From: an uncultured Desulfobacter sp.
GTDB lineage: Bacteria > Desulfobacterota > Desulfobacteria > Desulfobacterales > Desulfobacteraceae
Assembly: GCF_963666675.1 (NCBI RefSeq)
Contig: NZ_OY762929.1
Coordinates: 682,001 to 746,000, forward strand
Direction: 5' to 3'
DNA: 64,000 bases
The translations under genes and the position numbers were made by a program. Under the pieces are notes generated by a model. That model made no database searches, was not told the DNA's origin, and saw only the letters and a program-made list of their open reading frames with translations. Positions 53,275 through 62,850 of this stretch are shown here, in pieces (the stretch's first letter is position 1; every line of letters starts with the position of its first letter).

Positions 53275-54012
53275 ATGAAGATCAGTCAGGAACAAAAAAA
53301 AGAGAATCGGTTAAAGTTGATCCGGGCCATGACGGATCTTGTGATTGAAAGCAAAGGCCCGGTGACCATGCGGGAGATCGCCCGCAGGGCAGGTGTTGCC
53401 GACGCCACGATTTACAACTACTTTCCGACCAAAGAAGCTATCTTTTTCGCCTACTATGAGGATCATGTCGCCGAGGTCATTGATCAACTGATGGCCATGG
53501 AGGCATTTCACACCTTCAGCCTCCAGGAGCAGCTTCAGACATTGTTTGACACAAGTCTTCGCCTGTACCTGCCGGACCGGGAATTTGTGGCGGTCACCTT
53601 TAAAAAAGTCTGGCTGGCCGGAAGTGGTGATTTTACCCGCTTTAAAAAGGTCAGAGCCGCTCTGCTGGCTGCCGTCAATGATATTCTCGGTGCGGCTGAG
53701 GAGGCCGGGGAGATTCCGGGGCAGGTGCTTCAGGAGCTGACCGGGCAGTTTTTCGCTGATGCATATATTGCCATTGTCCTGTACTGGGTGGCCGATGTGT
53801 CTGACAGATTCAAAAATACGGATGTGCTGATGGACCAGGGGCTGGATCTGGCCTGCGCCCTTTTGAAAGCCGGTGTCGCCAATAAGTTGTTTGATCTGGC
53901 CGTTTTCTTGTTCAAGCAACATGTCCTGACCCGCATGAGTCGGTTTTCCCCCATTGAAAAATTCGACATCAAACCCAAACGACGATTCATGGGAGGTCAC
54001 AATGATGAATAG
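53275..54012 (+). CDS. TetR-family transcriptional regulator
   Basis: 245 residues. The N-terminal HTH (MREIARRAGVADATIYNYFPTKEAIFFAYY) is the TetR signature. The C-terminal region is the ligand/dimer domain, with an unusually long tail (ending RRFMGGHNDE). It overlaps the next gene by 11 bases and probably controls it and the FMN-binding gene. Confidence 0.93.
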   Translation: MKISQEQKKENRLKLIRAMTDLVIESKGPVTMREIARRAGVADATIYNYFPTKEAIFFAYYEDHVAEVIDQLMAMEAFHTFSLQEQLQTLFDTSLRLYLPDREFVAVTFKKVWLAGSGDFTRFKKVRAALLAAVNDILGAAEEAGEIPGQVLQELTGQFFADAYIAIVLYWVADVSDRFKNTDVLMDQGLDLACALLKAGVANKLFDLAVFLFKQHVLTRMSRFSPIEKFDIKPKRRFMGGHNDE

Positions 54013-55294
54013 CACCCCCACCACAAAGCTTGACCGTGTAATGGCCGGCGGGAAGACCGCAGCCAGAACAGGTGGGGCCTTGCTTGGTTATTACGTGAAA
54101 CGTCCCTTTTTATCTTCACATAAACGGCAGGCCGAAAAGATAAAAGCCCAGCAGAGCAGCGCCCGATCACTTTTTTTCGGCTTGACCCTGCTCAAAGGCA
54201 CCGCCCTGAAAGTGGCCCAGCAGCTCAGTCTGGAAACGGATATGCTGCCCGAAGCGGTCTGCCGGGAGTTGTCCCGGGCGTACCACCAGGTGCCGCCCAT
54301 CAATAAAGCCCTGGTCAGAAAAGCTGTTCAAAATGAATTGGGTGCTGCCCCGGAAACGCTGTTTAAATCCTTTGATCTGGAGGCGTTTGCTGCGGCCAGT
54401 CTCGGTCAGGTTCACCGGGCAACAGATAGGGATGGTCGGTGTCTGGCTGTTAAGATTCAATATCCGGGGATTGCCGAGACCATTGAAAATGACATGGCCC
54501 TGGTACGTCAGATGCTCCGCCCGCTGGTGCCGGGTCATCAATTAATGCCGGCCCTTGCGGAAGTTACGGCCCGACTGAAGGAGGAGGTCGATTATCTTCA
54601 GGAGGCGGATAATATCACCTGTTTTAAAAAACGGCTGAACGTGGAAGGGGTTTGCCTGCCCGATGTCCACCGGGATCTGACGACCCGGTCGGTATTGAGT
54701 TTGACCCATCTGTCGGGCGTACCGCTGGATGTCTGGCTGTCCGGCGGTCCAACCCAAAAGGCCAGGCAGATTGTCGCCCGGCGGCTCAATGACATTTTTC
54801 TTTCAGCATTGTACCAATGCCGTGTGATCCACGCCGATCCCAATCCGGGTAATTTTATCATAGATGATGAGCTGAACGTGGGCTTGGTGGATTTTGGCTG
54901 CGTCAAACATCTGAGTCCTGAATTTATCGAGCAGTACCGACAACTTGTGATATCGGCTGCCCATGACGATAAATCCGCCCACTATCAAGCCATGGTTGAT
55001 GTCGGGATGCTGCCGCAAAAGCTGGATAAGGAGACAGAGTATAAGCTCAGGGCGGTGTCCGATGAGATCTGCAGTTGGTTCGGTGCCCTCTACAAGACAG
55101 AGCTGTTTGACTTCAAGGCCCGGCCGGAGTTTATGGCCCAGGGCAAAGCGGTAATGCAGCGGTCCCAGCATCTCCACCGCCACATCAACGTTAACCCCGA
55201 CTTTATTTTTCTGGAGCGCACCCGTTACGGTCTGTTCCGTCTTTTCGATCAGATGGCGGTAAAGATATCGTTCAGAAATTCATATGAATGGTAA
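54002..55294 (+). CDS. ABC1/UbiB-family protein kinase-like protein
   Basis: 430 residues from ATG at 54002-54004 (GGGAGG ahead of it). The family features are a KxGQ-like segment (LKGTALKVAQQLSLE, with Ala instead of Gly), the Ala-rich ASLGQVHRAT loop, AVKIQYPG with the catalytic Lys, HADPNPGNFII and VDFGCVK (DFG). UbiB/ABC1 proteins act as ATPases in quinone or lipid metabolism. The upstream TetR frame and the downstream FMN protein make a three-gene unit. Confidence 0.88.
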   Translation: MMNSTPTTKLDRVMAGGKTAARTGGALLGYYVKRPFLSSHKRQAEKIKAQQSSARSLFFGLTLLKGTALKVAQQLSLETDMLPEAVCRELSRAYHQVPPINKALVRKAVQNELGAAPETLFKSFDLEAFAAASLGQVHRATDRDGRCLAVKIQYPGIAETIENDMALVRQMLRPLVPGHQLMPALAEVTARLKEEVDYLQEADNITCFKKRLNVEGVCLPDVHRDLTTRSVLSLTHLSGVPLDVWLSGGPTQKARQIVARRLNDIFLSALYQCRVIHADPNPGNFIIDDELNVGLVDFGCVKHLSPEFIEQYRQLVISAAHDDKSAHYQAMVDVGMLPQKLDKETEYKLRAVSDEICSWFGALYKTELFDFKARPEFMAQGKAVMQRSQHLHRHINVNPDFIFLERTRYGLFRLFDQMAVKISFRNSYEW

Positions 55295-55349
55295 CCGATT
55301 GAATACATATGTTTTTTTGAATCGTCATGTTAAATAAGAGGAGATTTTT

Positions 55350-55853
55350 ATGGACACAGCACTTCAAATCCACTGGCCGGAAATCATGGGCCATTTTGAA
55401 CAAAGCATTCGATCCAGCCGGTTTTACACCTTTGCCACTACCACCCCGGAAGGGGAACCGCACATGGCTCCCTATGCCTCTTTAATTCTCAACGATGATT
55501 GTACCGGATACTACAGCGACGCGTTCCCCGACAAAACCAGCCGCAACCTCAGGGCAAACCCGAACGTCTGTATCAGTGCCGTCCGTATGGGCTTTGGGTT
55601 CTGGTTCAAAGCCCTGCTCTCGGGCGGTTTTCCGTGCTGGCCCTGCATCCGGCTGTACGGTACGGTCGGCCCGTCCCGGAAAGCTGAGCCCGGCGAGATT
55701 GATCGCTGGCGGCGACACATGAAACCCTACCGATGGATGAAGGGCTACAAACTGCTCTGGGCGGATATCCGGACCGTCCGGGATATCCGGTTCCAACGAT
55801 TTGAGCCTATTCAACTTGGGCGAATGCCCATCGCATCAAATAATCGACTATAG
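55350..55853 (+). CDS. pyridoxamine 5'-phosphate oxidase-like FMN-binding protein
   Basis: 167 residues. The start has RFYTFATTTPEGEPHMAPYA, then NPNVCISAVRMG and GTVGPSRKAEPGEIDRW. The layout is a split-barrel flavin reductase/oxidase. TAAGAGGAG stands before the ATG. It is 55 bases downstream of the ABC1 gene. Confidence 0.8.
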   Translation: MDTALQIHWPEIMGHFEQSIRSSRFYTFATTTPEGEPHMAPYASLILNDDCTGYYSDAFPDKTSRNLRANPNVCISAVRMGFGFWFKALLSGGFPCWPCIRLYGTVGPSRKAEPGEIDRWRRHMKPYRWMKGYKLLWADIRTVRDIRFQRFEPIQLGRMPIASNNRL

Positions 55854-56491
55854 TTTTTAGATGAAAGTGCAGGCACGTTGCTGATTAGACCTTAATGGGC
55901 TCGGAATTATTCAAACCGGGAATTTACGACACGAAAAAGGTCGGAATACCGTTTAGAATAACAAAGTCGAAACCAGTTTTATCAACGAACATTTTGTGAG
56001 ACTCAATAAATAGGTTTGCCATGTTTCTAAAGCAAGAACACACCGAGCCTTACTTATGCCATTTTTCACCTTTCTGAAATCATTGGCAGAGTTTGATCAT
56101 ACCATTAGTGCTTGCCCGGGACTCCACAATAAACTCAAATAACGTTCCATTGGTTTACTGTTTGTTTACTTCATACTAAAATCAACTGGAGTATCAGTTG
56201 GTGTGATTGCTCTAAAAATATTTGGCAATAGGATTTGGCATTAATATATCAAAATTTGTTTTTATTAACCGGGGAACCGCTATCCGAAATCCTCATTAAC
56301 ACCTCTAATGTGGCAAGGAAACCGCCCATAGGAGTTAAGCAAATGGTCTTAATGGATGATTAATGGTTGCCAATAGCCAACACCCTGGTGTTAGCAATGA
56401 CACCATTAATCGTGGATAGATAGGTATAGGATGCTATTGCCCCAACGAAGTCGACTATAGAAGTTCAAAAAAGATGGGATAGGTGGACGAC
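55854..56491. other. non-coding stretch upstream of the Septu pair, with one stem-loop
   Basis: No gene is supported over most of this region. A nested stem-loop lies at 56359-56410: ATTAATGGT pairs with ACCATTAAT, and AACACC/GGTGTT closes an inner two-base loop. This could be a decayed element end, a promoter-region RNA or a small ncRNA. Confidence 0.45.
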
Positions 56492-56653
56492 ATGCTTTCT
56501 GACCGTATGGTGGCGAATCCAGCGCGCTTCAAAAATGCCGAGAGCAGCACAATCAAACGGCGTGGACCCCGGGTTCAGTTCATCCCAGTGCCATATCGTA
56601 CGTTAAAACACCTGAAGCAACACTTAAGGCCACCCTACAAAACTGGCCGATAA
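56492..56653 (+). CDS. small hypothetical frame, doubtful
   Basis: ATG at 56492 opens a 53-residue frame (MLSDRMVANPARFKNAE, later RRGPRVQFIPVPYRTLK) ending 19 bases before ptuA. It has no strong ribosome site or known family. It might be the tail of an older inserted gene. Confidence 0.25.
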   Translation: MLSDRMVANPARFKNAESSTIKRRGPRVQFIPVPYRTLKHLKQHLRPPYKTGR

Positions 56654-56672
56654 TTCAACAGAGAGGATTAAG

Positions 56673-58007
56673 ATGCAGATTAAAAATATTATTATCCGAA
56701 ATTTCCGAAGGTACGATGATGTGACCTTTTTTTTTCACCAGAATTTCAATGTATTAATCGGAAATAATGGCAAAGGTAAGACCACGATTCTTGATGCTTT
56801 GGCAATTATGTTGAACACATATTTTCAAGGTTCCGGGATTCAAACAGGAGGAGGTAGCATAAAAAAAGATGACGCTCGCCTTCTTGTTAGAGAGAAAGAA
56901 GGACAGGTCTTCCGCGAATTTCAGTCCGAAGTCTGGCTAAAAGCCTCTGCACAAATAGACGGTCAAATTTGGGAATGGAGACGCAATAAAGGTGATCGAG
57001 GAGGTGAAGCCAAAGATTTCGTCAATTTAGGCGCAGTGGCCAGAGAGAAAGTCAAGCAAGGCAATGACCCCAATATGCCACTTCTTTTGTATTACGGTGC
57101 AGGACGCTTATGGGACATTCATCGCAATATCCAAACAGAGAAACCTGGCTCTCAATTGGATGCCTATCGCTACTGCCTTGATCCAAAATCTGATCAAAAT
57201 GCTTTTGAAAAATGGTTCAAGAAGCTTGCTTATTCAGAATTGCAAAAAAGACAGAAAATACCGGCCCTTGATGTTGTAAGAGATGCTGTGCTTTACTGTA
57301 CGCCGGGAGCATCAAATTTCTACCATGATACGGATGAGGATCAAATAATGATTCAACTGGATCAAGAAGGCTTGATACCATTCAATTATCTTAGCGATGG
57401 TTTTCGGAATATGGTTGCCATGGTGGCAGATATAGCACATCGAGCTTCTCGCCTTAATCCACATTTAGCCGCTAATGCTGGCAAAGAAACTACAGGCGTT
57501 GTCCTGATTGATGAAATTGATCTGCACTTGCACCCTAAATGGCAACGCCGGGTAGCCTCTGATCTCCAGAAAGCATTTCCCAAGCTACAATTCATCGCTA
57601 CAACGCATTCGCCCTTTATCCTTCAGTCTCTGGAACCGGGCCAGGTTATTGATCTGGAGCAGACACTATCCGATGACCAGATAGGTGTACTCCAGCCTGG
57701 TATTGCGGCTCCCGGGCCAGGACATTCATTTAGCAACCGTTCCATTGAGGATATTGTCGAAGAAATCATGGGAATCCCTGTGCCTCAGCGCAGCGAACGG
57801 TATCAGAAAATGTATAAAGTAGCTCAAGATTATTACCGCATTTTAAAAGAGGCAAAAACCGTTAAAGACGATCAAAAAGAGCAACTTAAACAAAGATTGG
57901 ATGAGTTATCCGCACCTTATAGTGACAATGTTGCCTACCATGCTTTTCTTGAAATGGAGCGGATAGCTGCAGGATTAGGTCAAACAAAAAAACAGGGAGA
58001 AGAATAA
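56673..58007 (+). CDS. ptuA: PtuA, ATPase of a Septu defence system
   Basis: 444 residues. An ABC/SMC-like ATPase: Walker A GNNGKGKTTIL at residues 30-40, the signature segment FNYLSDGFRNM, Walker B with the catalytic Glu in VVLIDEIDLHLHPKWQR, and the switch ATTHSPFILQSLE. PtuA senses phage and works with the HNH protein PtuB. GAGAGGA is upstream of the ATG. The stop codon abuts the ATG of ptuB. Confidence 0.88.
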   Translation: MQIKNIIIRNFRRYDDVTFFFHQNFNVLIGNNGKGKTTILDALAIMLNTYFQGSGIQTGGGSIKKDDARLLVREKEGQVFREFQSEVWLKASAQIDGQIWEWRRNKGDRGGEAKDFVNLGAVAREKVKQGNDPNMPLLLYYGAGRLWDIHRNIQTEKPGSQLDAYRYCLDPKSDQNAFEKWFKKLAYSELQKRQKIPALDVVRDAVLYCTPGASNFYHDTDEDQIMIQLDQEGLIPFNYLSDGFRNMVAMVADIAHRASRLNPHLAANAGKETTGVVLIDEIDLHLHPKWQRRVASDLQKAFPKLQFIATTHSPFILQSLEPGQVIDLEQTLSDDQIGVLQPGIAAPGPGHSFSNRSIEDIVEEIMGIPVPQRSERYQKMYKVAQDYYRILKEAKTVKDDQKEQLKQRLDELSAPYSDNVAYHAFLEMERIAAGLGQTKKQGEE

Positions 58008-58721
58008 ATGCGTCCTGTTATCAGAGGAAATAGACCTGCTGACGAACAGGGTCATGATATCCAATTCGGTGAGTATGCCAAAGCCAGGGGAGAGCTAATT
58101 TGTCGAATGGGGGAATACTGTTCTTACTGTGAAATGCACCTGGATTCGTCCTTGGCGGTTGAGCACGTCCAACCTAAGAAACCTCCTGGTGCGGCCCAGG
58201 ACGACCCAGAACGCACCCTCAACTGGGATAACTTTCTTTTGGCCTGTACCAACTGCAACTCTACGAAGGGTAATGTTGATATTGATTTGGATCAGTTTCT
58301 CTGGCCAGATCGTGACAATACCTTTCGCGCTTTGAAATACTCTGAAGGAGGGATCATTGAACCTGCTCTGGATAACGATCTTGCAGATAAAGCCGCAAAT
58401 ACAATCGCACTTACTGGATTGGATAAGCATCCGTTAAATGACCCCAAGGCCTCTGATCGACGCTGGAGGAATCGTCGAGAGACTTGGGACATTGCCCAAC
58501 GCTCAAAAAAACACCTTCTCGAATGCGATACTCCGGCAATGAGAGAACAAATCATTCTTACGGCGACCGGACATGCCTACTGGAGTGTTTGGATGACTGT
58601 ATTCAAAGATGATCATGACATGCTGAGACGCATCTTGGATGCCTTTCCGGGAACTTGCCATGCATGTTTCGATGCAGTCAATGGCTACACAGCTGTTGCG
58701 AGACATGGGGGCCAATGTTGA
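58008..58721 (+). CDS. ptuB: PtuB, HNH nuclease of a Septu defence system
   Basis: 237 residues. The HNH-type core has CSYCEMHLDSSLAVEHVQPKK and LACTNCNSTKGN, giving zinc-binding Cys pairs and a conserved His. The rest is helical (SDRRWRNRRETWDI, YWSVWMTVFKDDHDML). It is the effector nuclease for PtuA and is directly adjacent to it. No reverse transcriptase is present, so this is not a retron. Confidence 0.88.
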   Translation: MRPVIRGNRPADEQGHDIQFGEYAKARGELICRMGEYCSYCEMHLDSSLAVEHVQPKKPPGAAQDDPERTLNWDNFLLACTNCNSTKGNVDIDLDQFLWPDRDNTFRALKYSEGGIIEPALDNDLADKAANTIALTGLDKHPLNDPKASDRRWRNRRETWDIAQRSKKHLLECDTPAMREQIILTATGHAYWSVWMTVFKDDHDMLRRILDAFPGTCHACFDAVNGYTAVARHGGQC

Positions 58722-58847
58722 CGGTTTAGGCCCAAAACAAGCGTGAAATAAAGATCGAAACAAAGGAAAAAACCTCGAAACGCCTGTCAATATTAGTTAT
58801 AGTGAGTTTTCCAGAACAAACTAAACAAATATGAGAGGACGTTTCGA

Positions 58848-59000
58848 GTGAATAAAAATATCAGCAAAAAATTGGCAAAACGCAAGAAAAAAATAAGCAA
58901 AATACTCAACAAAAGAGATTGGGATGAACAACCGGCCCCGATGTTTAAAGCCTCCAATATTCAATACGAGATTGACGGCCGTCTTCAAGGTATCGGCGCG
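58848..59000 (+). pseudogene. IS1380-family transposase, 5' fragment
   Basis: GTG at 58848 opens the IS1380 N-terminus: NISKKLAKRKKKISKILNKR, MFKASNIQYEIDGRLQGIG. The frame is cut at about 59000 by an IS3-like insertion; the rest continues at 60754. An inverted-repeat-like CCTCGAAACG at 58783 may be the left end of this element. Confidence 0.82.
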
Positions 59001-59046
59001 TGTCAAGCAAGTTGTCGCCTTTTCTATAATATTTTCTAATTTTGCC

Positions 59047-59112
59047 GCACAACCCCCTCATGACCTCCGACGGGTAATTGGGGGCCCATTCTCAGCCATG
59101 AGGGAGTTGTGC
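59047..59112. terminator. inverted repeat downstream of the IS3 transposase
   Basis: GCACAAC pairs with GTTGTGC and CCTCATG with CATGAGG, with a loop of 34 bases, just beyond the transposase stop codon. Confidence 0.4.
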
Positions 59113-59136
59113 TAATGCCGTGCTAAATTCCAACGA

Positions 59137-60192
59137 TCAAGCAAGCCTTTTTCCAGCAGCGGTTTCAGGCTTTAACCGCTTGAATTTTTTCAAACTTACT
59201 TCTGTAATTGGCTTCCAGGCTCTTGTTCCCTTGGACCACCTTTCAGGATTCTTCAACCGGGCTTCCATATACACTTTATGTCGATCCTCAAGGATTTGAA
59301 CATCTTTTCCGCGGTGTCTGTCATCAGGAGTAACAAAATTGAGACTGCTATGGAAATGCACAGTATTATACCAAGTGACAAAATTATCCGCCCAATCTCT
59401 TGCTTTAATTACATTTTCAAATGGCTTTTCCGGATAATTCGGCCTGTATTTCATTGTTCTGAACAATGACTCTGAAAAAGGGTTATCATTGCTGACACTG
59501 GGCCGGCTAAAGGACGGCATGACCCCTAAGTCTTGCAGCTTGGCCAACATAGTTGCTGATTTCATTGGAGATCCGTTATCAGAATGCAAAATAATCTGTT
59601 TTTTTGATATCTTTTCACGAATGCAGGCGTCTGCTATCAAATCTGAGGCAAATTCTCCGGACTCCGATTCATAAACCTGGCAGGCGACAGCTTTCCGGCT
59701 GTATAGATCCATCACCATATAAAGGTAATAGAATTGACCTTTCACTGATGAAGGCAAATATGTAATATCCCAGGACCATATCTGATTAGGACCACATGCC
59801 GTGAATGTTTCCGGGCTATGTCTATGCACTGGATTGCTTGCCTGACGGTGCTCGTTCATCTTCAGCGTTCTCAAAATTCTATACATTGTAGACTCAGATC
59901 CCATATAGATACCCTGATCAGCAAGCTTTGGAACGATTTGATTGGGGCTGAAATCTGCATATTCCTGAGATTTCAGTACATTGACAATGTTATCTTGCTC
60001 TTCAACCGACAACTTATTGGCAGGAACGGCACGAGAACCCTTACGGTGATCTGTTGTCCCCTGCTTTTTCCAGCGCTGAATCGTTCGCACTGTTAATCCC
60101 AATAATTGTGCCGCCTTACTTTTACCGGCGCCGGCTTGGCAGGCCTCAGATATCAAGGTTAACACGGACCGTTTATCCTCAGAGGTTATCAA
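59137..60192 (-). CDS. IS3-family transposase OrfB (DDE, rve)
   Basis: 351 residues. HTH near the start (GLTVRTIQRWKKQGT); integrase core with Asp in IWSWDITYLPSS, Asp in ILHSDNGSPMKS, Glu in NPFSESLFRTMKY. The start overlaps OrfA by 4 bases (ATGA), so translation is coupled or frameshifted. This gene appears intact and could be active. Confidence 0.9.
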   Translation of the reverse strand: MITSEDKRSVLTLISEACQAGAGKSKAAQLLGLTVRTIQRWKKQGTTDHRKGSRAVPANKLSVEEQDNIVNVLKSQEYADFSPNQIVPKLADQGIYMGSESTMYRILRTLKMNEHRQASNPVHRHSPETFTACGPNQIWSWDITYLPSSVKGQFYYLYMVMDLYSRKAVACQVYESESGEFASDLIADACIREKISKKQIILHSDNGSPMKSATMLAKLQDLGVMPSFSRPSVSNDNPFSESLFRTMKYRPNYPEKPFENVIKARDWADNFVTWYNTVHFHSSLNFVTPDDRHRGKDVQILEDRHKVYMEARLKNPERWSKGTRAWKPITEVSLKKFKRLKPETAAGKRLA

Positions 60193-60677
60193 TCTTCCTC
60201 TGGCTCCCCCCAGATCGCCTGGGCTTTTTTTTTAAGAACCAGCAAGGCCGCTGTTTCTGCAAGTGCTTTTTCTTTACGGGAAAGGTCGCGTCTTAAAGAG
60301 GATATTTCTTTTTTATATTGTTTTTCCTTTTCACTTTGCCTTTTATCTGCAGTGTTTGACATACCGGAAACGGCATCTTTTCTCCATTGCTCCAAGTGAT
60401 GGCAAAAAATTCCTTTTTTACGGCACCAGGCAACACATTCTTCAGAAGTCATAGTTCCTGTTTCTATAAGTGCTGAAATTCTTTGCTCAGAAGACCAGTC
60501 TTTGGGGCGTTTCGCTTTTGATTTCAATGCAGTGTTGCCGCTTTCTTTATATTGTCTTAGCCATTTTCCGATTGTTGATCGGCCAACTCCGAATTCTTGC
60601 GATATCTCATGGTGGGGTTTGTTGCCCAGTAGTACCTTTTGTAACACAGCCTCTTTGATTTGGATAGAATGTCCCAT
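60189..60677 (-). CDS. IS3-family OrfA, HTH protein
   Basis: 162 residues. The HTH region is EISQEFGVGRSTIGKWLRQY, followed by a leucine-zipper-like coiled coil (KEISSLRRDLSRKEKALAE). It provides DNA binding for the OrfB transposase, with which it overlaps. Confidence 0.88.
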   Translation of the reverse strand: MGHSIQIKEAVLQKVLLGNKPHHEISQEFGVGRSTIGKWLRQYKESGNTALKSKAKRPKDWSSEQRISALIETGTMTSEECVAWCRKKGIFCHHLEQWRKDAVSGMSNTADKRQSEKEKQYKKEISSLRRDLSRKEKALAETAALLVLKKKAQAIWGEPEED

Positions 60678-60753
60678 TTTTATAACCTCAATGCCCCGAA
60701 TTTAATTTTCAATTGAGGCGACATCTATCCTGACACAGGGGGGTATTGCCCCA

Positions 60754-61671
60754 GGCGGTATCGGTCTGATTCATATGCTTGCAAAAAAGACCGGTCTTCT
60801 CAAAGAAATCGATAAGGATCTTGAGCTGCTTAAACGCCATTTGCCCTACCATGAATCAGATCATGTCGCCAACATGGCATATAATATTCTTGCCGGGGGC
60901 ACCTGCCTTCAGGATATTGAGCTGCTCAGAAACAATGAAGCCTGGCTTAATGCTCTGGGTGCCGAAGTTATCCCTGATCCTACAACAGCAGGAGACTTTT
61001 TGCGCCGGTTTTCCATAAAAGATATCATAACCTTGCTGGACATCAAAAATACCATCCGAAAAAAGGTGTGGGAAAAACAACCGGAAAACTTCAAGAAAGA
61101 AGCCATCATCAATATCGACGGCACAATTAGTGAGACAACCGGAGAATGCAAGCAAGGTATAGACATCTCTTACAACGGCAAGTGGGGATATGCCCCACTT
61201 GTGGTATCTCTGGAAAAAACTCGTGAGCCTTTATACATCATCAATCGGTCGGGAAATGCTCCGTCCCACCTTGGCTCTGCGAAATGGGTGGATAAAACCC
61301 TTGATCTGCTGGATGGTACTTTTAAAAAATTATACGTCCGGGGTGATACTGATTTCAGCCTTACCTCCAATTTTGACAAATGGGATCAACGCTGTACCTT
61401 TGTCTTCGGCATGGATGCCAGATCTAACCTGATAAAAATAGCCGATGCCCTTTCAGATTCCTGTTGGCAGATATTTGAAAAACAGATGCAAACAATCAAA
61501 ACAAGCCCAAGAAAACGCCCTGAAAATGTTAAGCTTCAAGTGGTCAAAAAACGCAACTTCAAACGTCTTGAGACCGCCTGTGAACATATAGCCGAATTTG
61601 AATATAACCCCCATGTCCTAGCGGACACAACGAAGCATGAAACACTTGCAAATTTTGAAAAATGGTCATAG
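60754..61671 (+). pseudogene. IS1380-family transposase, interrupted and 3'-truncated fragment
   Basis: The frame resumes GGIGLIHMLAKKTGLLKEID and continues through HLPYHESDHVANMAYN, GGTCLQDIELLRN and IPDPTTAGDFLRRF, then INIDGTISETTGE and RGDTDFSLTSNF, the IS1380 catalytic features. Family resemblance ends near FEYNP at about 61610; the final part belongs to the left flank of the IS110 element that cut the gene. Confidence 0.82.
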
Positions 61672-61715
61672 CTATCAAATTTTTTTTCGACCAAGAAAAA
61701 TATAAGGAGATAGCC

Positions 61716-62780
61716 ATGACCAGGAGATCGAAAAATAGCACATTAATCCAAATCGTTCACCCAATTTGTTGTGGTTTGGATGTTCACAAAGACAAAATTT
61801 CGGCCTGTTTAATCACTGTTGATGATAATGGGAAAGAACAGCATGAGATTCGAGAGTTTTCATCATTTACTCAAGATTTGCAAAAAATGAAAACATGGTT
61901 GATTAAAAATAGCTGTCCTGTAGTGGCAATGGAAAGTACCGGCGTATATTGGCATCCAGTTTATAACACCATCGAAGATACGATGGAAGTTGTTTTGGTG
62001 AATGCCAGGCATATTAAAAATGTTCCCGGCAGAAAAACAGACATCTGTGACAGTAAATGGCTTGCCGGACTGCTTCGTCATGGGTTGGTAAAAGGGAGTT
62101 TTATCCCTCCCGAACAGGTCCGTGAATGGCGTGCATTAAGCCGATTGAGAAAGATATATACAGAATCTCTCGCTGATTATAAGCGACGTGTTCATAAACT
62201 ATTTATCACGGCAAATATTAAAATTGATTCGGTCGTTTCTGATCTGTTCGGGCTTACCGGTTTGAATCTCATTGATTTGTTATGCAAAAATGATGAAGTG
62301 ACCTTGGAAAAAGTTCAGGAATGCACAAAAGGAAGTCTTAAAAAGAAAATTCCTGAATTGTACCTAAGCCTCCATGGATATTTTAAAGATCATCATCGAT
62401 TCCAACTGATTGGCATGATGGAGGCCATTGAGATGTTTCAAAAACAGATTGAACAGATTAATGTCAGATTGGAAATACTTACCCGTGACCATGAAAATTT
62501 ACTGGAAAGATTAGATGAAGTTCCCGGGATCGATAAAAAATCAGCACAATCTGTTCTTGGAGAAGTCGGGGTCACACTGAATGAGTTTAAAAGCATGGTC
62601 GCTTTTGTTGCATGGGCCGGATTGTGCCCTGGGAACAATGAAAGCGCAGGTAAAAGGAAAAGTGGCAGGAACGCGGTTCGAAATCATCCATTCAAAACGA
62701 TTTTAGTCCAAATCGCCTGGGCCGCGATCAAGACGAAGGGTTCATATTACAAAGCCAAGTATTATGTGTCCTTCCGGTAA
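61716..62780 (+). CDS. IS110-family transposase, 3'-truncated by IS66
   Basis: 354 residues from ATG at 61716-61718 (AAGGAGA upstream). DEDD domain: CGLDVHKDKISACLI, VAMESTGVYWHPV, VLVNARHIKNVPGRKTDICD; then the transposase_20 region with LDEVPGIDKKSAQSVLGEVG and AWAGLCPGNNESAGKRKSG. The stop codon lies in the left end of the next IS66 element (GTAAGC at 62777), so the last 40-60 residues of a normal IS110 protein are missing. Confidence 0.85.
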   Translation: MTRRSKNSTLIQIVHPICCGLDVHKDKISACLITVDDNGKEQHEIREFSSFTQDLQKMKTWLIKNSCPVVAMESTGVYWHPVYNTIEDTMEVVLVNARHIKNVPGRKTDICDSKWLAGLLRHGLVKGSFIPPEQVREWRALSRLRKIYTESLADYKRRVHKLFITANIKIDSVVSDLFGLTGLNLIDLLCKNDEVTLEKVQECTKGSLKKKIPELYLSLHGYFKDHHRFQLIGMMEAIEMFQKQIEQINVRLEILTRDHENLLERLDEVPGIDKKSAQSVLGEVGVTLNEFKSMVAFVAWAGLCPGNNESAGKRKSGRNAVRNHPFKTILVQIAWAAIKTKGSYYKAKYYVSFR

Positions 62781-62850
62781 GCCTGCGTGAAATACCCAGT
62801 ACCGGGTGATATTATCGGTTCCAACTTGAACATTGCTAATGGAGGGACCG

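Larger units (their letters stand above)
59001..60735 (-). mobile_element. IS3-family-like insertion sequence inside IS1380
   Basis: Imperfect 20-bp terminal repeats: 59001-59020 begins TGTCAAGC and ends GTCGCCT; 60716-60735 inverted begins TGTCAGGA and ends GTCGCCT. Two genes lie between, with an ATGA overlap. On the right an extra 18 bases (60736-60753) separate the repeat from the IS1380 remainder, so the exact border is unsure. Confidence 0.75.

Noticed and set aside
55854..58721. A retron-type (Ec78-like) defence locus
   Set aside because: PtuA and PtuB are present but there is no reverse transcriptase in any frame within the window, so only a Septu pair is claimed.
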